Origin: Gammaproteobacteria bacterium
Lineage (GTDB): Bacteria > Pseudomonadota > Gammaproteobacteria > Steroidobacterales > GCA-2729495
Length of the DNA stretch: 64,000 bases
Direction of reading: 5' to 3'
Assembly: GCA_024229935.1 (NCBI GenBank)
Contig: JAAERX010000166.1
Location: 1 to 64,000, forward strand
In this document: one piece after another, positions 26,116 through 34,981 of the stretch
How positions within the stretch are numbered: position 1 is the first letter of the stretch
Layout of the letters: every line of letters begins with the position of its first letter
Position numbers and translations under genes: made by a program
The notes under the pieces: model-generated
What the model was told of the DNA's origin: nothing
The model's database searches: none
The model's input: only the letters and a program-made list of their open reading frames with translations

Positions 26116-29100
26116 TGCCCGCAGGTCGCTTAGGCATAGTTGGTATGTTTGCTACCCACCCGGTAGCCGGTAACCTGTTGATGTGTCTTTTGATTGTGTT
26201 TGGTTTGTTTGGGCTTAGCAATCTAAACAGGCAGGTGCTGCCGGATTTTCAACTTGATATTATAAATATTACAATCGCCTGGCCAGGTGCTAGCCCACAG
26301 GATGTAGAAGAAAATATTATTGAGGCTGTTGAGCCTGAAGTACGTTTTATTGACCGTGTAGATACAGTTAAAGCTACGGCATTTGAGGGACGTGCTGAGC
26401 TAAGTATTACGTTTAAGGAAGGTGCCAATATGTCGGTGGCACTAACCGATGTGCAATCAGCCGTCTCGCGTATTACCACTTTTCCTAGTGATATAGAAAG
26501 TCCCGTCGTAAAGCAGTTAATTAATGCTGATGAAGTTTGTCGGTTGGAAATCTATGGCCCGTTTTCAGAGCAGGCACTTAAATTTTATGCCCGGAAGATA
26601 AGGGATGACCTGCTAGACCGTGGGCTAACACGTATACAAATTAATGGTGGCCGGCCTTCTGAAATCCTGGTTGAGGTGCCAGAAACTGCTCTGCGAGAGC
26701 TCGACCTTAGTCTGAATGATATTTCGGCAAGTATTGCTGACGCAAGCCAGGATCTGCCTTCCGGAAGTATTGAATCAGGCGGTCGATCCCGTCAGATTCG
26801 TAGTGAAGGCATGGCGCGTAGTCCGCTTGAAGTTGGCAATATAGAAATTATCTCGCGTGACTCAGGTGAAAAGGTCAGGCTCCGGGATGTGGCAGAAATT
26901 CATGAAGCCTTTAAAGAAGGTGAAGTGTCACATCTCCATGACGGTAAAACATCTATCGGGATTGTGATTACACGTGCCAAGGGGATCGATTCGATCATTG
27001 CGCAGAAGACGGTCGAGGACTATCTCACAGAGGTCAGGCCAACTTTGCCGCAGTCACTACAGATAGATATGTACGATGTTTTTGCCAAAGCAGTTAGTCA
27101 GCGTATTGATATGCTGCTATGGAATGGCCTTACTGGCTTATTGCTGGTGCTGGGAATTTTGTATTTATTTCTGAATGGTCGTATTGCATTCTGGGTGGCG
27201 GCAGGAATTCCCATTTCAATTCTGGCATCACTTGGGTGCATGTACCTTTTGGGCGTGTCGCTCAATATGATTAGTCTCTTTGCCGTCATTATGGGGCTTG
27301 GCATTATTGTCGATGACGCTATTGTGGTGAGTGAGCATACTGAGACCCTGCACCGTCGCGGCATGTCGCCTGAAGAAGCAACTCTGTTGGGTGCAAAACG
27401 AATGCTCTCGCCGGTTATGGCCGCCTCATTAACGACCGTTGCTGCATTTTTTCCGTTACTGATGGTTGGTGCGACAATTGGCAAGATAATTGGTGATATG
27501 CCAAAGACTGTTATTTTGCTTATCGTAGCCAGTCTGATCGAATGTTTTCTTGTATTGCCAACTCATTTACGTGGTGCGCTTAAGCGGTTGGATGCAGCAG
27601 GAGGGCCCAAGGTTGGTAAATTTCATATTGCATTTAATAAGTTTCGTGATACTCACTTCGAGAATTTTGTCAGTGCGGCTTTTACGCAACGCTACAGTGC
27701 TGTAACGGCTGCAGTCTGTGCTTTGATTATTTCTGTATTTATTATGATTTCTGGCCGAGTATCGTTTGAGTTTTTTGCCACACCTGAAACCGATATGATA
27801 TTTGGGAATTTTGCACTTAGCCCTGGTAGTCCGCGGGCAACAACTGTTGAAATGATGGCTGAATTGGAACGCGCAGCATATGCAACAGAAGCAAAGCTTA
27901 CGAAGGGCGAAAGGGGCTTGATTGCCTACAGTGTTGGCAGTGTTGCTACACGTGAAGGCCGGGCAATGGAGCAAGAAGCAGGTGGTGACCATCTCGGTGG
28001 TTACACAATTGAATTTATACCCAGTGATCAGCGTTATGTTCGGAATACGGCTTTTCTGCGTGCTTGGGAAGATGAGATACAAGCAGTAGCCGGCGTTGAA
28101 AAAGTTGTGCTCTCAGAACGCAGTGATGGTGGGCCACCTGGGAAGGATATTGATATTCGTGTATCTGGCGCAGAATTAGATGTGCTTAAAGCGGCAGCAA
28201 TGGAAATTCGCGAAATTTTACGTGATATGCCAGGTTTGATGGCAATTGAAGATGATCTCCCATGGGGCAAGCAGGAGATTATTATGCAGCTAAAGCCTGC
28301 TGGTCGGGCTATGGGCTTTACAACTGAGATGGTTGCACGGCAGGTGCGTAATTCCTTTGAAGGTTCAATCGCTAAGCGTTTCTCCCGTGATGAGGAAGAA
28401 GTAATCGTACGGGTGTTATTGCCTAAAGATACCTACCGATCCAGCACAATTCGTGATCTGTACCTGCTGACACCCATTGGTAGTCGTGCGCCTGGTGGTA
28501 ATCGAGTCGCATTAACTGAGGTGGTGGACCTGTCTACACGAGTTGGCTTTTCAATTGTCAGGCGTCAGGATGGAGTGCGGCAGGTTGCCATCAGTGCTGA
28601 TATAGATAAGGACATCAGCACGTCAAATGCAGTGCTTGCAGCATTTGACCAAAATTATGCGTCTGCGGTTATGAAGAAGTATGGTGTATTGGTTGAGTAT
28701 AAAGGCAGGGCAGAAGAACAGGCGGGGGCGGCAGAAGATGTTGGCAATGCTGCACTGGTGGCACTCGCTACTATGTACATTATTCTTGCCTGGGTATTTT
28801 CCAGCTACCGTGCACCACTAATTGTTATGTCCATCATTCCTTTTGGCCTGATAGGTGCAGTATTTGGTCATTTTATTATGGGCTTTAACCTGGGCATGCT
28901 CAGTATTTTTGCTCTGGTGGGGCTTGCCGGCGTGATGATTAATGACTCTATTATTCTGGTTACGGCTATTCGGCGCCTGCTAAAAGAAGGCAAGGATATG
29001 CATGATGCTGTGGTTGAGGGTTCAAAGGACCGTCTTCGTCCTGTGATACTAACAACGCTAACTACTATAGGGGGTTTGACGCCTCTGCTTTTTGAGACCA

Positions 29101-29264
29101 GTTTGCAGGCTCAGTTAGTGCAACCACTGGCAGTGACATTGGTCTTTGGCATGCTGGTCTCACCATTTCTGGTATTGGTATTTGTGCCTGCTTTGCTTGG
29201 CGTAGGTGATGACTTGGTTAATCGTAAGCAGCGTAATAAGCCTGTAGTTGATACAGGGTCATAA
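26115..29264 (+). CDS. RND-family efflux pump (AcrB/HAE1-like inner-membrane transporter)
   Basis: 1049 residues, the usual size for the family. Membrane segments fall in the RND pattern: one near the N-terminus, five around residues 330-475, one near 540 and five around 870-1035, with two large periplasmic loops between. The proton-relay acidic pair is present in GLGIIVDDAIVVSEHTE (about residue 400). N-terminal VLPDFQLDIINITIAWPGASPQDVEENI fits the porter domain. It exchanges protons for an exported compound. Substrate is unknown. Translationally coupled to the adaptor; its 3' end is convergent with nhaA with only 8 bp between stops. Confidence 0.94.
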   Translation: MPAGRLGIVGMFATHPVAGNLLMCLLIVFGLFGLSNLNRQVLPDFQLDIINITIAWPGASPQDVEENIIEAVEPEVRFIDRVDTVKATAFEGRAELSITFKEGANMSVALTDVQSAVSRITTFPSDIESPVVKQLINADEVCRLEIYGPFSEQALKFYARKIRDDLLDRGLTRIQINGGRPSEILVEVPETALRELDLSLNDISASIADASQDLPSGSIESGGRSRQIRSEGMARSPLEVGNIEIISRDSGEKVRLRDVAEIHEAFKEGEVSHLHDGKTSIGIVITRAKGIDSIIAQKTVEDYLTEVRPTLPQSLQIDMYDVFAKAVSQRIDMLLWNGLTGLLLVLGILYLFLNGRIAFWVAAGIPISILASLGCMYLLGVSLNMISLFAVIMGLGIIVDDAIVVSEHTETLHRRGMSPEEATLLGAKRMLSPVMAASLTTVAAFFPLLMVGATIGKIIGDMPKTVILLIVASLIECFLVLPTHLRGALKRLDAAGGPKVGKFHIAFNKFRDTHFENFVSAAFTQRYSAVTAAVCALIISVFIMISGRVSFEFFATPETDMIFGNFALSPGSPRATTVEMMAELERAAYATEAKLTKGERGLIAYSVGSVATREGRAMEQEAGGDHLGGYTIEFIPSDQRYVRNTAFLRAWEDEIQAVAGVEKVVLSERSDGGPPGKDIDIRVSGAELDVLKAAAMEIREILRDMPGLMAIEDDLPWGKQEIIMQLKPAGRAMGFTTEMVARQVRNSFEGSIAKRFSRDEEEVIVRVLLPKDTYRSSTIRDLYLLTPIGSRAPGGNRVALTEVVDLSTRVGFSIVRRQDGVRQVAISADIDKDISTSNAVLAAFDQNYASAVMKKYGVLVEYKGRAEEQAGAAEDVGNAALVALATMYIILAWVFSSYRAPLIVMSIIPFGLIGAVFGHFIMGFNLGMLSIFALVGLAGVMINDSIILVTAIRRLLKEGKDMHDAVVEGSKDRLRPVILTTLTTIGGLTPLLFETSLQAQLVQPLAVTLVFGMLVSPFLVLVFVPALLGVGDDLVNRKQRNKPVVDTGS

Positions 29265-29272
29265 ATAAGTTA

Positions 29273-30487
29273 TTAAATTTGGGGCCTATCTTTGTTGTCT
29301 GTCGTGTCAGTAGCGTTCTTGCTCGCCAGTTTCAATACAATAAAACCCAATATGCCGGCTACCAGTGAGCCAACAACAATGCCAAGCCTGTCAGGCCTTG
29401 AATAGCCAAGCCCTGAGCCCTCAAATGCCAGTGAGCCAACAAACAGGCTCATGGTGAAACCAACACCGCATAAAAGTGCTACGCCATAAATCTGGCCCCA
29501 GTTAGAACCCTCAGGTTTTTTGCACAGTCCCAGCATGATTGCTACCCAGGCAAAACCAAATACACCGATTTGTTTGCCAAAAAACAAGCCAACTACGATC
29601 GCAAGTGGAATGCCGGAGAGCAGGTCGTTTGTACTCATGCCACTGAGGTTGATTCCGGCATTGGCAAAAGCAAATAAAGGCAGGATGCCAAATGCGACAG
29701 CCGGGTGCAGATCATGAATTAATTTATCCAGTGGTGAGTACTCTTTATTGTCTTCATCCATACCTTTAAGAGGAATAAAGAAACCAAGTATTACGCCCGC
29801 CAGTGTGGCATGTACCCCGGATTTAAGTACTGCTACCCATAGGATCAAGCCAACCATCAGGTATGGAGTAATGCTTGTGACTTTGCGTAACTTAAGCAGA
29901 AAAAGCCAGCCAATCGCTCCGGCTGCTACTGAAAGTGACATGGTAGATAGTTCTGAGGTATAGAAGAAAGCAATTATTAGTATCGCACCAAGATCATCAA
30001 TAATTGCAAGTGTCATTAGAAATAGTTTTAATGCAGTAGGCACACGTGGCCCAACCAGTGCCAGTATGCCAAGGGCAAAAGCAATATCTGTTGCAGTAGG
30101 AATTGCCCAGCCCTGTAGTGCTAGAGGGTCATCCATGGTGATCAGGTAGTACAGGCCAGCGGGTACAATAATTCCGCCTACACCTGCAATGGCAGGTAAT
30201 GTGATCTGGTTCAATTCAGATAACTCGCCGATAAGAATTTCGCGCTTTACCTCCATGCCAATCATGAAGAAAAATATTGCCATCAAGCCATCATTTACCC
30301 ACAAAAATAAGGGTTTTGCGATGTAAAGTGCGCCAACACGTATCTCGCCAGGAGTATTGAGAAAAGCGTTATACAGATCACCAAATCCTGAGTTTTTCAG
30401 CATCATTGCTAAAGCAGCAGCAAAGATCAGCAGGATTCCACCTGCGGCCTCTAATTTGAGAAATTCTTTAAATTTTGACTGGAGCAT
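29273..30487 (-). CDS. nhaA: Na+/H+ antiporter NhaA
   Basis: 404 residues, slightly longer than the E. coli protein. Hallmarks: NDGLMAIFFFMIGMEVKREI (about residues 66-85), PTATDIAFALGILALVG with the transport Asp region, and LFLMTLAIIDDLGAILIIAFFY, where the adjacent Asp pair is the ion-binding site. C-terminal GVGFTMSLFVGSLAF is also typical. Inner-membrane antiporter that exports Na+ in exchange for H+ in pH/salt homeostasis, consistent with a marine host. Monocistronic and divergent from the small lipoprotein gene at 30617. Confidence 0.97.
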   Translation of the reverse strand: MLQSKFKEFLKLEAAGGILLIFAAALAMMLKNSGFGDLYNAFLNTPGEIRVGALYIAKPLFLWVNDGLMAIFFFMIGMEVKREILIGELSELNQITLPAIAGVGGIIVPAGLYYLITMDDPLALQGWAIPTATDIAFALGILALVGPRVPTALKLFLMTLAIIDDLGAILIIAFFYTSELSTMSLSVAAGAIGWLFLLKLRKVTSITPYLMVGLILWVAVLKSGVHATLAGVILGFFIPLKGMDEDNKEYSPLDKLIHDLHPAVAFGILPLFAFANAGINLSGMSTNDLLSGIPLAIVVGLFFGKQIGVFGFAWVAIMLGLCKKPEGSNWGQIYGVALLCGVGFTMSLFVGSLAFEGSGLGYSRPDRLGIVVGSLVAGILGFIVLKLASKNATDTTDNKDRPQI

Positions 30488-30616
30488 CTGTAGAGTCTCA
30501 TCATCAATATGTATATTGAGTTTAGTTTAGCAGCACGTTCACAAAAGTCGCGTTATCATGAGGGGCGGGCGCTTCAGGTGGTCTAAGTCTTGGGTATAAG
30601 GTATTGGGAGTAAGGG

Positions 30617-30961
30617 ATGAAAAGAGCTATTTGCTTATGTTTGGCCATACTGGTGCTTGTTGGTTGTGGCTCCATTCATGACAGCCCGGACTTTTACAGG
30701 CATAGCCTCAGTCAGATGAGTGAGCCTAGAGAGGGCGGTGATTACCTCTGGTTTGATGTAATGCTGACCCCTGAGCATCCTGGTGAGAATGAAAATGCTG
30801 AAGCCCTTCGTATGCAATGGCTGGAGACATGGCTTGAAGTTCGTAAAATTTGCGCTGATGGGTATGAGATATTAGAGCGAAGAGAGTTTGAATTTCTTGA
30901 GCACAATCCTGCTCGCTATGACCTTCGATATAAGGTCCAGTGTAAAGTTCCTGCCCCCTGA
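30617..30961 (+). CDS. Small lipoprotein of unknown function
   Basis: 114 residues beginning with a lipoprotein signal (MKRAICLCLAILVLVGCGS; lipobox LVGC, Cys17). The mature part is short, charged and without a family I recognise (RMQWLETWLEVRKICADGYEI, YDLRYKVQCKVPAP). Two mature Cys residues could form a disulfide. A good ribosome site (GGGAG/AAGGG) precedes the ATG. Convergent with the DUF192 gene. Confidence 0.7.
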   Translation: MKRAICLCLAILVLVGCGSIHDSPDFYRHSLSQMSEPREGGDYLWFDVMLTPEHPGENENAEALRMQWLETWLEVRKICADGYEILERREFEFLEHNPARYDLRYKVQCKVPAP

Positions 30962-30977
30962 GTTTAGAAATACGGGC

Positions 30978-31478
30978 TTAACCCGCTGGGAAAATAATTT
31001 CATCACCAGCTTTAATACGGAAGTATTCAATTGAGCCACCATTAAGCTCGATAACAGCTATTGCTTCCTGTCTGGATTGAATTATTTTCTCTGAATGAGG
31101 TACAGCGCCCTGATGCATACTCGCAATTTTCAGGGTTTTATCTAAAAAAAGCATGTCGAGGGGTATCAGGGTATTTTTCATCCACATAGATATGCGTGTA
31201 TTGACCTCATAAATAAAAATCATACCCTCATAAGTACCCATAGACTCAATATGCATAAGACCCTGGCTGCGCTGTGCAGAGGTTTGTGCAACATAGACAT
31301 CAAATAAAATACATTTGCCATTATTTGTATTAATAATGAGTTGTGTACGAGGGAATTCCCTGAGCAGGTTTTCAGGTTTTGCAGCATGAATTTCAATAGT
31401 AAAAATGCTCAGTGAGCATAGTGTTAGAAATAAAGAGCAGATACTTTTAGACATAAGTGCCGGACAGAAGATTTTCAT
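30978..31478 (-). CDS. DUF192-family exported protein
   Basis: 166 residues with an N-terminal signal segment. The DUF192 core is clear: VYVAQTSAQRSQGLMHIESM, GMIFIYEVNTRISMWMKNTL and IPLDMLFLDKTLKIASMHQG, ending GDEIIFPAG. These are small beta-rich proteins of unknown function, usually exported. It starts 8 bp after the stop of the 209-residue membrane protein and is probably cotranscribed with it. Confidence 0.88.
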   Translation of the reverse strand: MKIFCPALMSKSICSLFLTLCSLSIFTIEIHAAKPENLLREFPRTQLIINTNNGKCILFDVYVAQTSAQRSQGLMHIESMGTYEGMIFIYEVNTRISMWMKNTLIPLDMLFLDKTLKIASMHQGAVPHSEKIIQSRQEAIAVIELNGGSIEYFRIKAGDEIIFPAG

Positions 31479-31486
31479 GGTGATTA

Positions 31487-32116
31487 CTAATTCTGGCCTG
31501 AGTCAGGTTTAAACAGGCCTGAAAACTCAATCTCTCCCAGAGTGATTGAGCCAGGCCCTGTTAATTCGGCTAGTGCACTTGCACAGTAAATGTGGCCATT
31601 GATGCGCCAGGTTTCTTTAGTAGTGCCAGTTAGTAAGATCTGTTCATCAAAGGTTGTCCAGCAGCGAGGTTGCTCCTGGGTGCTGAAAAACTGGCTATTG
31701 CTTTGATTGATAATCGTAATATTGGCAGGTAGTTCTTTAATACTTTGTCCAAGTATGGCATCAGCAATACCAATAACAATTAGTAAGCCAGGTTGATCTT
31801 CATCCAGATGTTCATCAAATACCAGCCTTATGCCCTGCCCACCTGGTCGCTGCATGCCATCGCAGCGCATATTGGCGCCATGCCAGTCCAGATTGCTTTG
31901 AATAGTCCCGTAAAGCTGCCCGCGCAGATACCCATCATTGTCCATGATGCAGGGTGCAAGCAACCGTCTCTTGAAGTCGTTGGTACTGCCGGTTTTAAGT
32001 ACAGGAGCCGTAAAAGCCTGCCAGCTAAGCCATACAATGCAGCACAAACCGGCTGTTCTGATAATGCTTTCTTGCAAGCCCGGCACCTTTTTTTTGGGCT
32101 GTTCAGAAGATTTCAT
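31487..32116 (-). CDS. Single-pass membrane protein of unknown function
   Basis: 209 residues. One N-terminal membrane segment (IIRTAGLCCIVWLSWQAFTA, residues about 18-37) follows a positively charged start, so the bulk would face the periplasm. The rest has no family I recognise; it contains four scattered Cys (APCIMD, MRCDGM, PRCWTT, IYCASA) that could form disulfides, and ends in a beta-rich segment (GSITLGEIEFSGLF). First gene of a two-gene unit with the DUF192 protein. Confidence 0.65.
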   Translation of the reverse strand: MKSSEQPKKKVPGLQESIIRTAGLCCIVWLSWQAFTAPVLKTGSTNDFKRRLLAPCIMDNDGYLRGQLYGTIQSNLDWHGANMRCDGMQRPGGQGIRLVFDEHLDEDQPGLLIVIGIADAILGQSIKELPANITIINQSNSQFFSTQEQPRCWTTFDEQILLTGTTKETWRINGHIYCASALAELTGPGSITLGEIEFSGLFKPDSGQN

Positions 32117-32201
32117 TTTGCGTTAAACTGGTTTTGAGCCAGACTCAATTAAAATAACAAAAAACAATTATCACTTATCAGCGGGCAGAGTAAATGACCT
32201 T

Positions 32202-32810
32202 ATGTATCCTATAGAGTATTTGCTTGATCAGGGTAGCAATTTTCAGATGATCAAATGCCAACGAGGCAAAGATCATCTGCATGAGAACATTGTTTATGGT
32301 TTTGGTGAAAGTGATTCAGGCAGTTTTCTCATAGCCTTTTCCGAGCAGGGTTTGTGCTGGTTTGAGCCGCAACCAACAGCAGATAGTAGTTTACGGTTAA
32401 TCAGATGTTGGATGCCAGCGGTTGTTACTCGTGATGATCAGTGGGCACAGCAAAAGTTGCTTGATTTTCTGGGGGGGGGTGAAAAAGCACTTAACCTCCA
32501 TTTATGTGGCACCGCATTTCAGTTGCGTGTTTGGGAGGCACTTTTGTGTATTCCTTGTGGTGGCAGAGTGACCTATGGTGACCTTGCTGCAATGCTGGGG
32601 AATCATAAGGCTGCAGGGGCTTTAGGTGGTGCTGTTGGGGCCAACCATATTGCTATTTTAGTGCCTTGTCACAGGGTAGTCCCGGCAGCAGGAGGGATAG
32701 GGGGGTATCGTTGGGGTTCTGCTTTGAAACAGCAATTACTGGACAGGGAAGCGCATATTAAACATCCCGGGATACGGCAATCGTCAAGTATTCATCTCCA
32801 GGCCTGCTGA
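32202..32810 (+). CDS. Methylated-DNA-[protein]-cysteine S-methyltransferase (Ogt/Ada C-terminal type)
   Basis: 202 residues. Repairs O6-alkylguanine by moving the alkyl group to its own cysteine. The active site is PCHRVV in ILVPCHRVVPAAGGIGGYRWG (near residues 158-178), preceded by the DNA-binding helix GGRVTYGDLAAMLGNHKAAGALG. The arrangement is closest to the C-terminal half of Ada, with the N-terminal Ada regulatory part absent. One oddity: a run of nine G at 32471-32479 inside the frame (LGGGEK), a slippage-prone tract that would knock out the gene if it gained or lost a base. Start at ATG 32202 is the only early ATG before M16. Confidence 0.9.
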   Translation: MYPIEYLLDQGSNFQMIKCQRGKDHLHENIVYGFGESDSGSFLIAFSEQGLCWFEPQPTADSSLRLIRCWMPAVVTRDDQWAQQKLLDFLGGGEKALNLHLCGTAFQLRVWEALLCIPCGGRVTYGDLAAMLGNHKAAGALGGAVGANHIAILVPCHRVVPAAGGIGGYRWGSALKQQLLDREAHIKHPGIRQSSSIHLQAC

Positions 32811-33174
32811 ATCTATTTACTCTTCTCTGAATGGGGCTGAGTCCTCGATATACCTACAAGAAATTTGTCACCGGTACGTTACTTAATTCGCCTAAATCAT
32901 TTTAGGCTAGCGTCCGGCACCAGTGCGTATTCATGCAGGTACCAGTGCGCAATACCTACAAGAAGATTGTCACCAGTAAGTTACCCAATTCACCTAAAAC
33001 ATTTTAGGCTAGAATCCGACACCAGTGCGTATTCATGCAGGCACCAGTGCGCACTCATGCCAGATTTATTTAGTTGCATACTAGGAAATGTGAAATAGAC
33101 GGTATTGCATAACGGCCTGATTGCGTAGTTTCTTAAAAGTACTCCAGTGATATTGGGGTAGAAAAAAGGATGGT
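32811..33174. repeat. Gene-free stretch with two tandem 102-bp repeats
   Basis: Copy 1 spans 32851-32952 and copy 2 spans 32953-33054. Both begin TACCTACAAGAA and share GTCACC, a hairpin CCTAAA...TTTTAGG, and ACCAGTGCGTATTCATGCAGG followed by a further ACCAGTGCGCA. Copy 2 has the fuller hairpin (CCTAAAA-CA-TTTTAGG). The copies differ by scattered substitutions but no length change. Because 102 is divisible by three, a spurious 77-codon frame runs through both and repeats a 34-residue unit; I do not treat it as a gene. Possible regulatory or mobile repeat upstream of the GGDEF gene. Confidence 0.8.
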
Positions 33175-34404
33175 ATGGTACTAGGTACAGAAAATAGCAA
33201 GTTGGTAACCTCCCTTTACAAGGAGGCAACCTCCCTTTATGAGGATCAACTTAAAGCAGGGTTTGAGTCCTTACGCTTTGGTGATTTTCTGGAAGAAGAA
33301 TTTCGTGATGACTATCTAAAACAAAACTTTCAGAAATCCAGACTTGTTATGGGTATGTCGCTGATTGGTGTTGTCATTGTAACTCTGATGAATAACTCCA
33401 ATGCTGCGCCATCACCCGTTATGGGTCGGTTTGGGTTGTCACTTATGATGCCCATGTTGCTGGCGTCCCTATTTGCATCGTATATGGGTAACCGTTTTAT
33501 TTATCAATCAACAGTTGCACTTAGTGCATTGGTTATAGGCGTTGCTGGTTCTATAGTAGATGTACAGGCCAGTCTCGTAGGGCAGGGGTACTACTTTGCC
33601 GGCCAGATTGGCTGGTTATTTATTATCTGGTCGATGCTTGGCCTGTTGTTTACTTCAGCAACTGGTTTGTGCGCTGTTGTTTCACTTATATATATGGGGT
33701 GTGCCTCATATGTTGGATTGCCAGTCGAACAGTTATTCTTTGAAGGCTTTATGCTTTTAAACGTGAATTTGCTGGGTGGCTATAGTTGCTACAAAATTGA
33801 GTACTCAGCCCGTCGTACTTTTTTAGAGTCACGTATACTTGCACAGCTGGCTGAACGTGATGGGCTTACCGGGCTTTATAATCGCCGTGCCTTTGATGAA
33901 TATATAGAGCGTATTTGGCGGCAGTCACAACGTGAGAATTGTGCACTGACTGTGATGCTTATTGATATTGATCACTTTAAGTCTTACAACGATTTCTATG
34001 GTCACCAGGCTGGTGATGATGCACTGACCCAGGTGGCAAATGTTATTGCTTCAGGCATGCAGCGACCTTTAGATATTGCAGCTCGTTATGGTGGTGAGGA
34101 ATTTGCATTAGTCTTGTATGGACCTGCAACAGAATATGTGAAGAAATTGCCAGAGCGGTTGCGTTGCCAGGTTCTTGAGTTGGGAACAGTGCATGAAGCG
34201 GCAACACATACTAAATTTCTAAGTATCAGTATTGGTGTTGCTGTAATTAGTCCTGATACTAATTGTAGTCTGGGTGGTGTTATCCGGATGGCGGATGAAG
34301 CGTTGTATCAGGCTAAAGAAGATGGACGAAATCGGGTTGTGATCAGGCAATCTGGCACAACTGATGTTGCAACAGGCCGATTCCGGGCAAGGGAAGCCAG
34401 TTAG
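33175..34404 (+). CDS. Membrane-bound GGDEF-domain diguanylate cyclase
   Basis: 409 residues. About six hydrophobic segments (residues about 55-215) form an unassigned sensor module. The C-terminal GGDEF domain is complete: RDGLTGLYNRRAFDEYI at its start, the metal-binding LIDIDHFKSYND, and catalytic RYGGEEFALVLYG (GGEEF, an active variant). It makes cyclic di-GMP from two GTP. No EAL domain and no clear RxxD inhibitory site before the motif. AAGGA lies 4 nt before the ATG. The first codons contain a 21-bp duplication giving TSLYKEATSLYED. The signal sensed is unknown. Confidence 0.92.
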   Translation: MVLGTENSKLVTSLYKEATSLYEDQLKAGFESLRFGDFLEEEFRDDYLKQNFQKSRLVMGMSLIGVVIVTLMNNSNAAPSPVMGRFGLSLMMPMLLASLFASYMGNRFIYQSTVALSALVIGVAGSIVDVQASLVGQGYYFAGQIGWLFIIWSMLGLLFTSATGLCAVVSLIYMGCASYVGLPVEQLFFEGFMLLNVNLLGGYSCYKIEYSARRTFLESRILAQLAERDGLTGLYNRRAFDEYIERIWRQSQRENCALTVMLIDIDHFKSYNDFYGHQAGDDALTQVANVIASGMQRPLDIAARYGGEEFALVLYGPATEYVKKLPERLRCQVLELGTVHEAATHTKFLSISIGVAVISPDTNCSLGGVIRMADEALYQAKEDGRNRVVIRQSGTTDVATGRFRAREAS

Positions 34405-34433
34405 GTTTTAGCCCTTACTTTTCTTAGGGTTGT

Positions 34434-34853
34434 TTACCAGTGTCCGGTATTTGGCATGGAAGCCCATGGCTCTGCTGGTTTAAGTGCGCTACCAGCTTGT
34501 AATAACTCAATAGATATATTATCCGGTGAGCGTATAAATGCCATGTAGCCATCACGTGGCGGGCGGTTGATGGTGACTCCGGCATCACATAGTTTTTGGC
34601 AGCTTAGGTAAATATTTTCTACCTCATAAGCAATATGCCCAAAATTACGTCCTTCGTTGTAGCTTTCAGGATCCCAGTTGTAGGTCAGTTCCAGTAGGGC
34701 TGATTTATTACCATCTGCAGCGAGAAATATAAGTGTATATCGACCAGTATCACTGTCGTAACGTCTTTGTTCTTTAAGGCCGAGCTTATTGCAGTAGAAA
34801 TCCAGTGATTTATCGATATCGTGTATACGAATCATGGTATGAAGGTATTTCAT
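34434..34853 (-). CDS. gloA: Lactoylglutathione lyase (glyoxalase I)
   Basis: 139 residues, the bacterial size. N-terminal [40 protein letters not shown] and the C-terminal SIELLQ supply the His/Glu/His/Glu metal ligands in the positions seen in E. coli GloA. It converts the hemithioacetal of methylglyoxal and glutathione into S-lactoylglutathione in the cytosol. It has a somewhat longer tail ([13 protein letters not shown]) than E. coli. Monocistronic, convergent with the GGDEF gene. Confidence 0.95.
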   Translation of the reverse strand: MKYLHTMIRIHDIDKSLDFYCNKLGLKEQRRYDSDTGRYTLIFLAADGNKSALLELTYNWDPESYNEGRNFGHIAYEVENIYLSCQKLCDAGVTINRPPRDGYMAFIRSPDNISIELLQAGSALKPAEPWASMPNTGHW

Positions 34854-34981
34854 TGGGGTATCTCGTATCAGTAATCTTCAGGTATGTATAACTGCAAAAT
34901 ATGCAATAGAAAAGTATATTGGGAAAATGTGTTAGTAGGCTTTAACCTACTTTTATCTATTGGAGTGCACAAGTTAGTGTA

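Noticed and set aside
32865-33098. 77-codon frame across the tandem repeats
   Set aside because: Its repeated 34-residue unit is a by-product of the 102-bp repeat length being divisible by three; starts at TTG, no homology.
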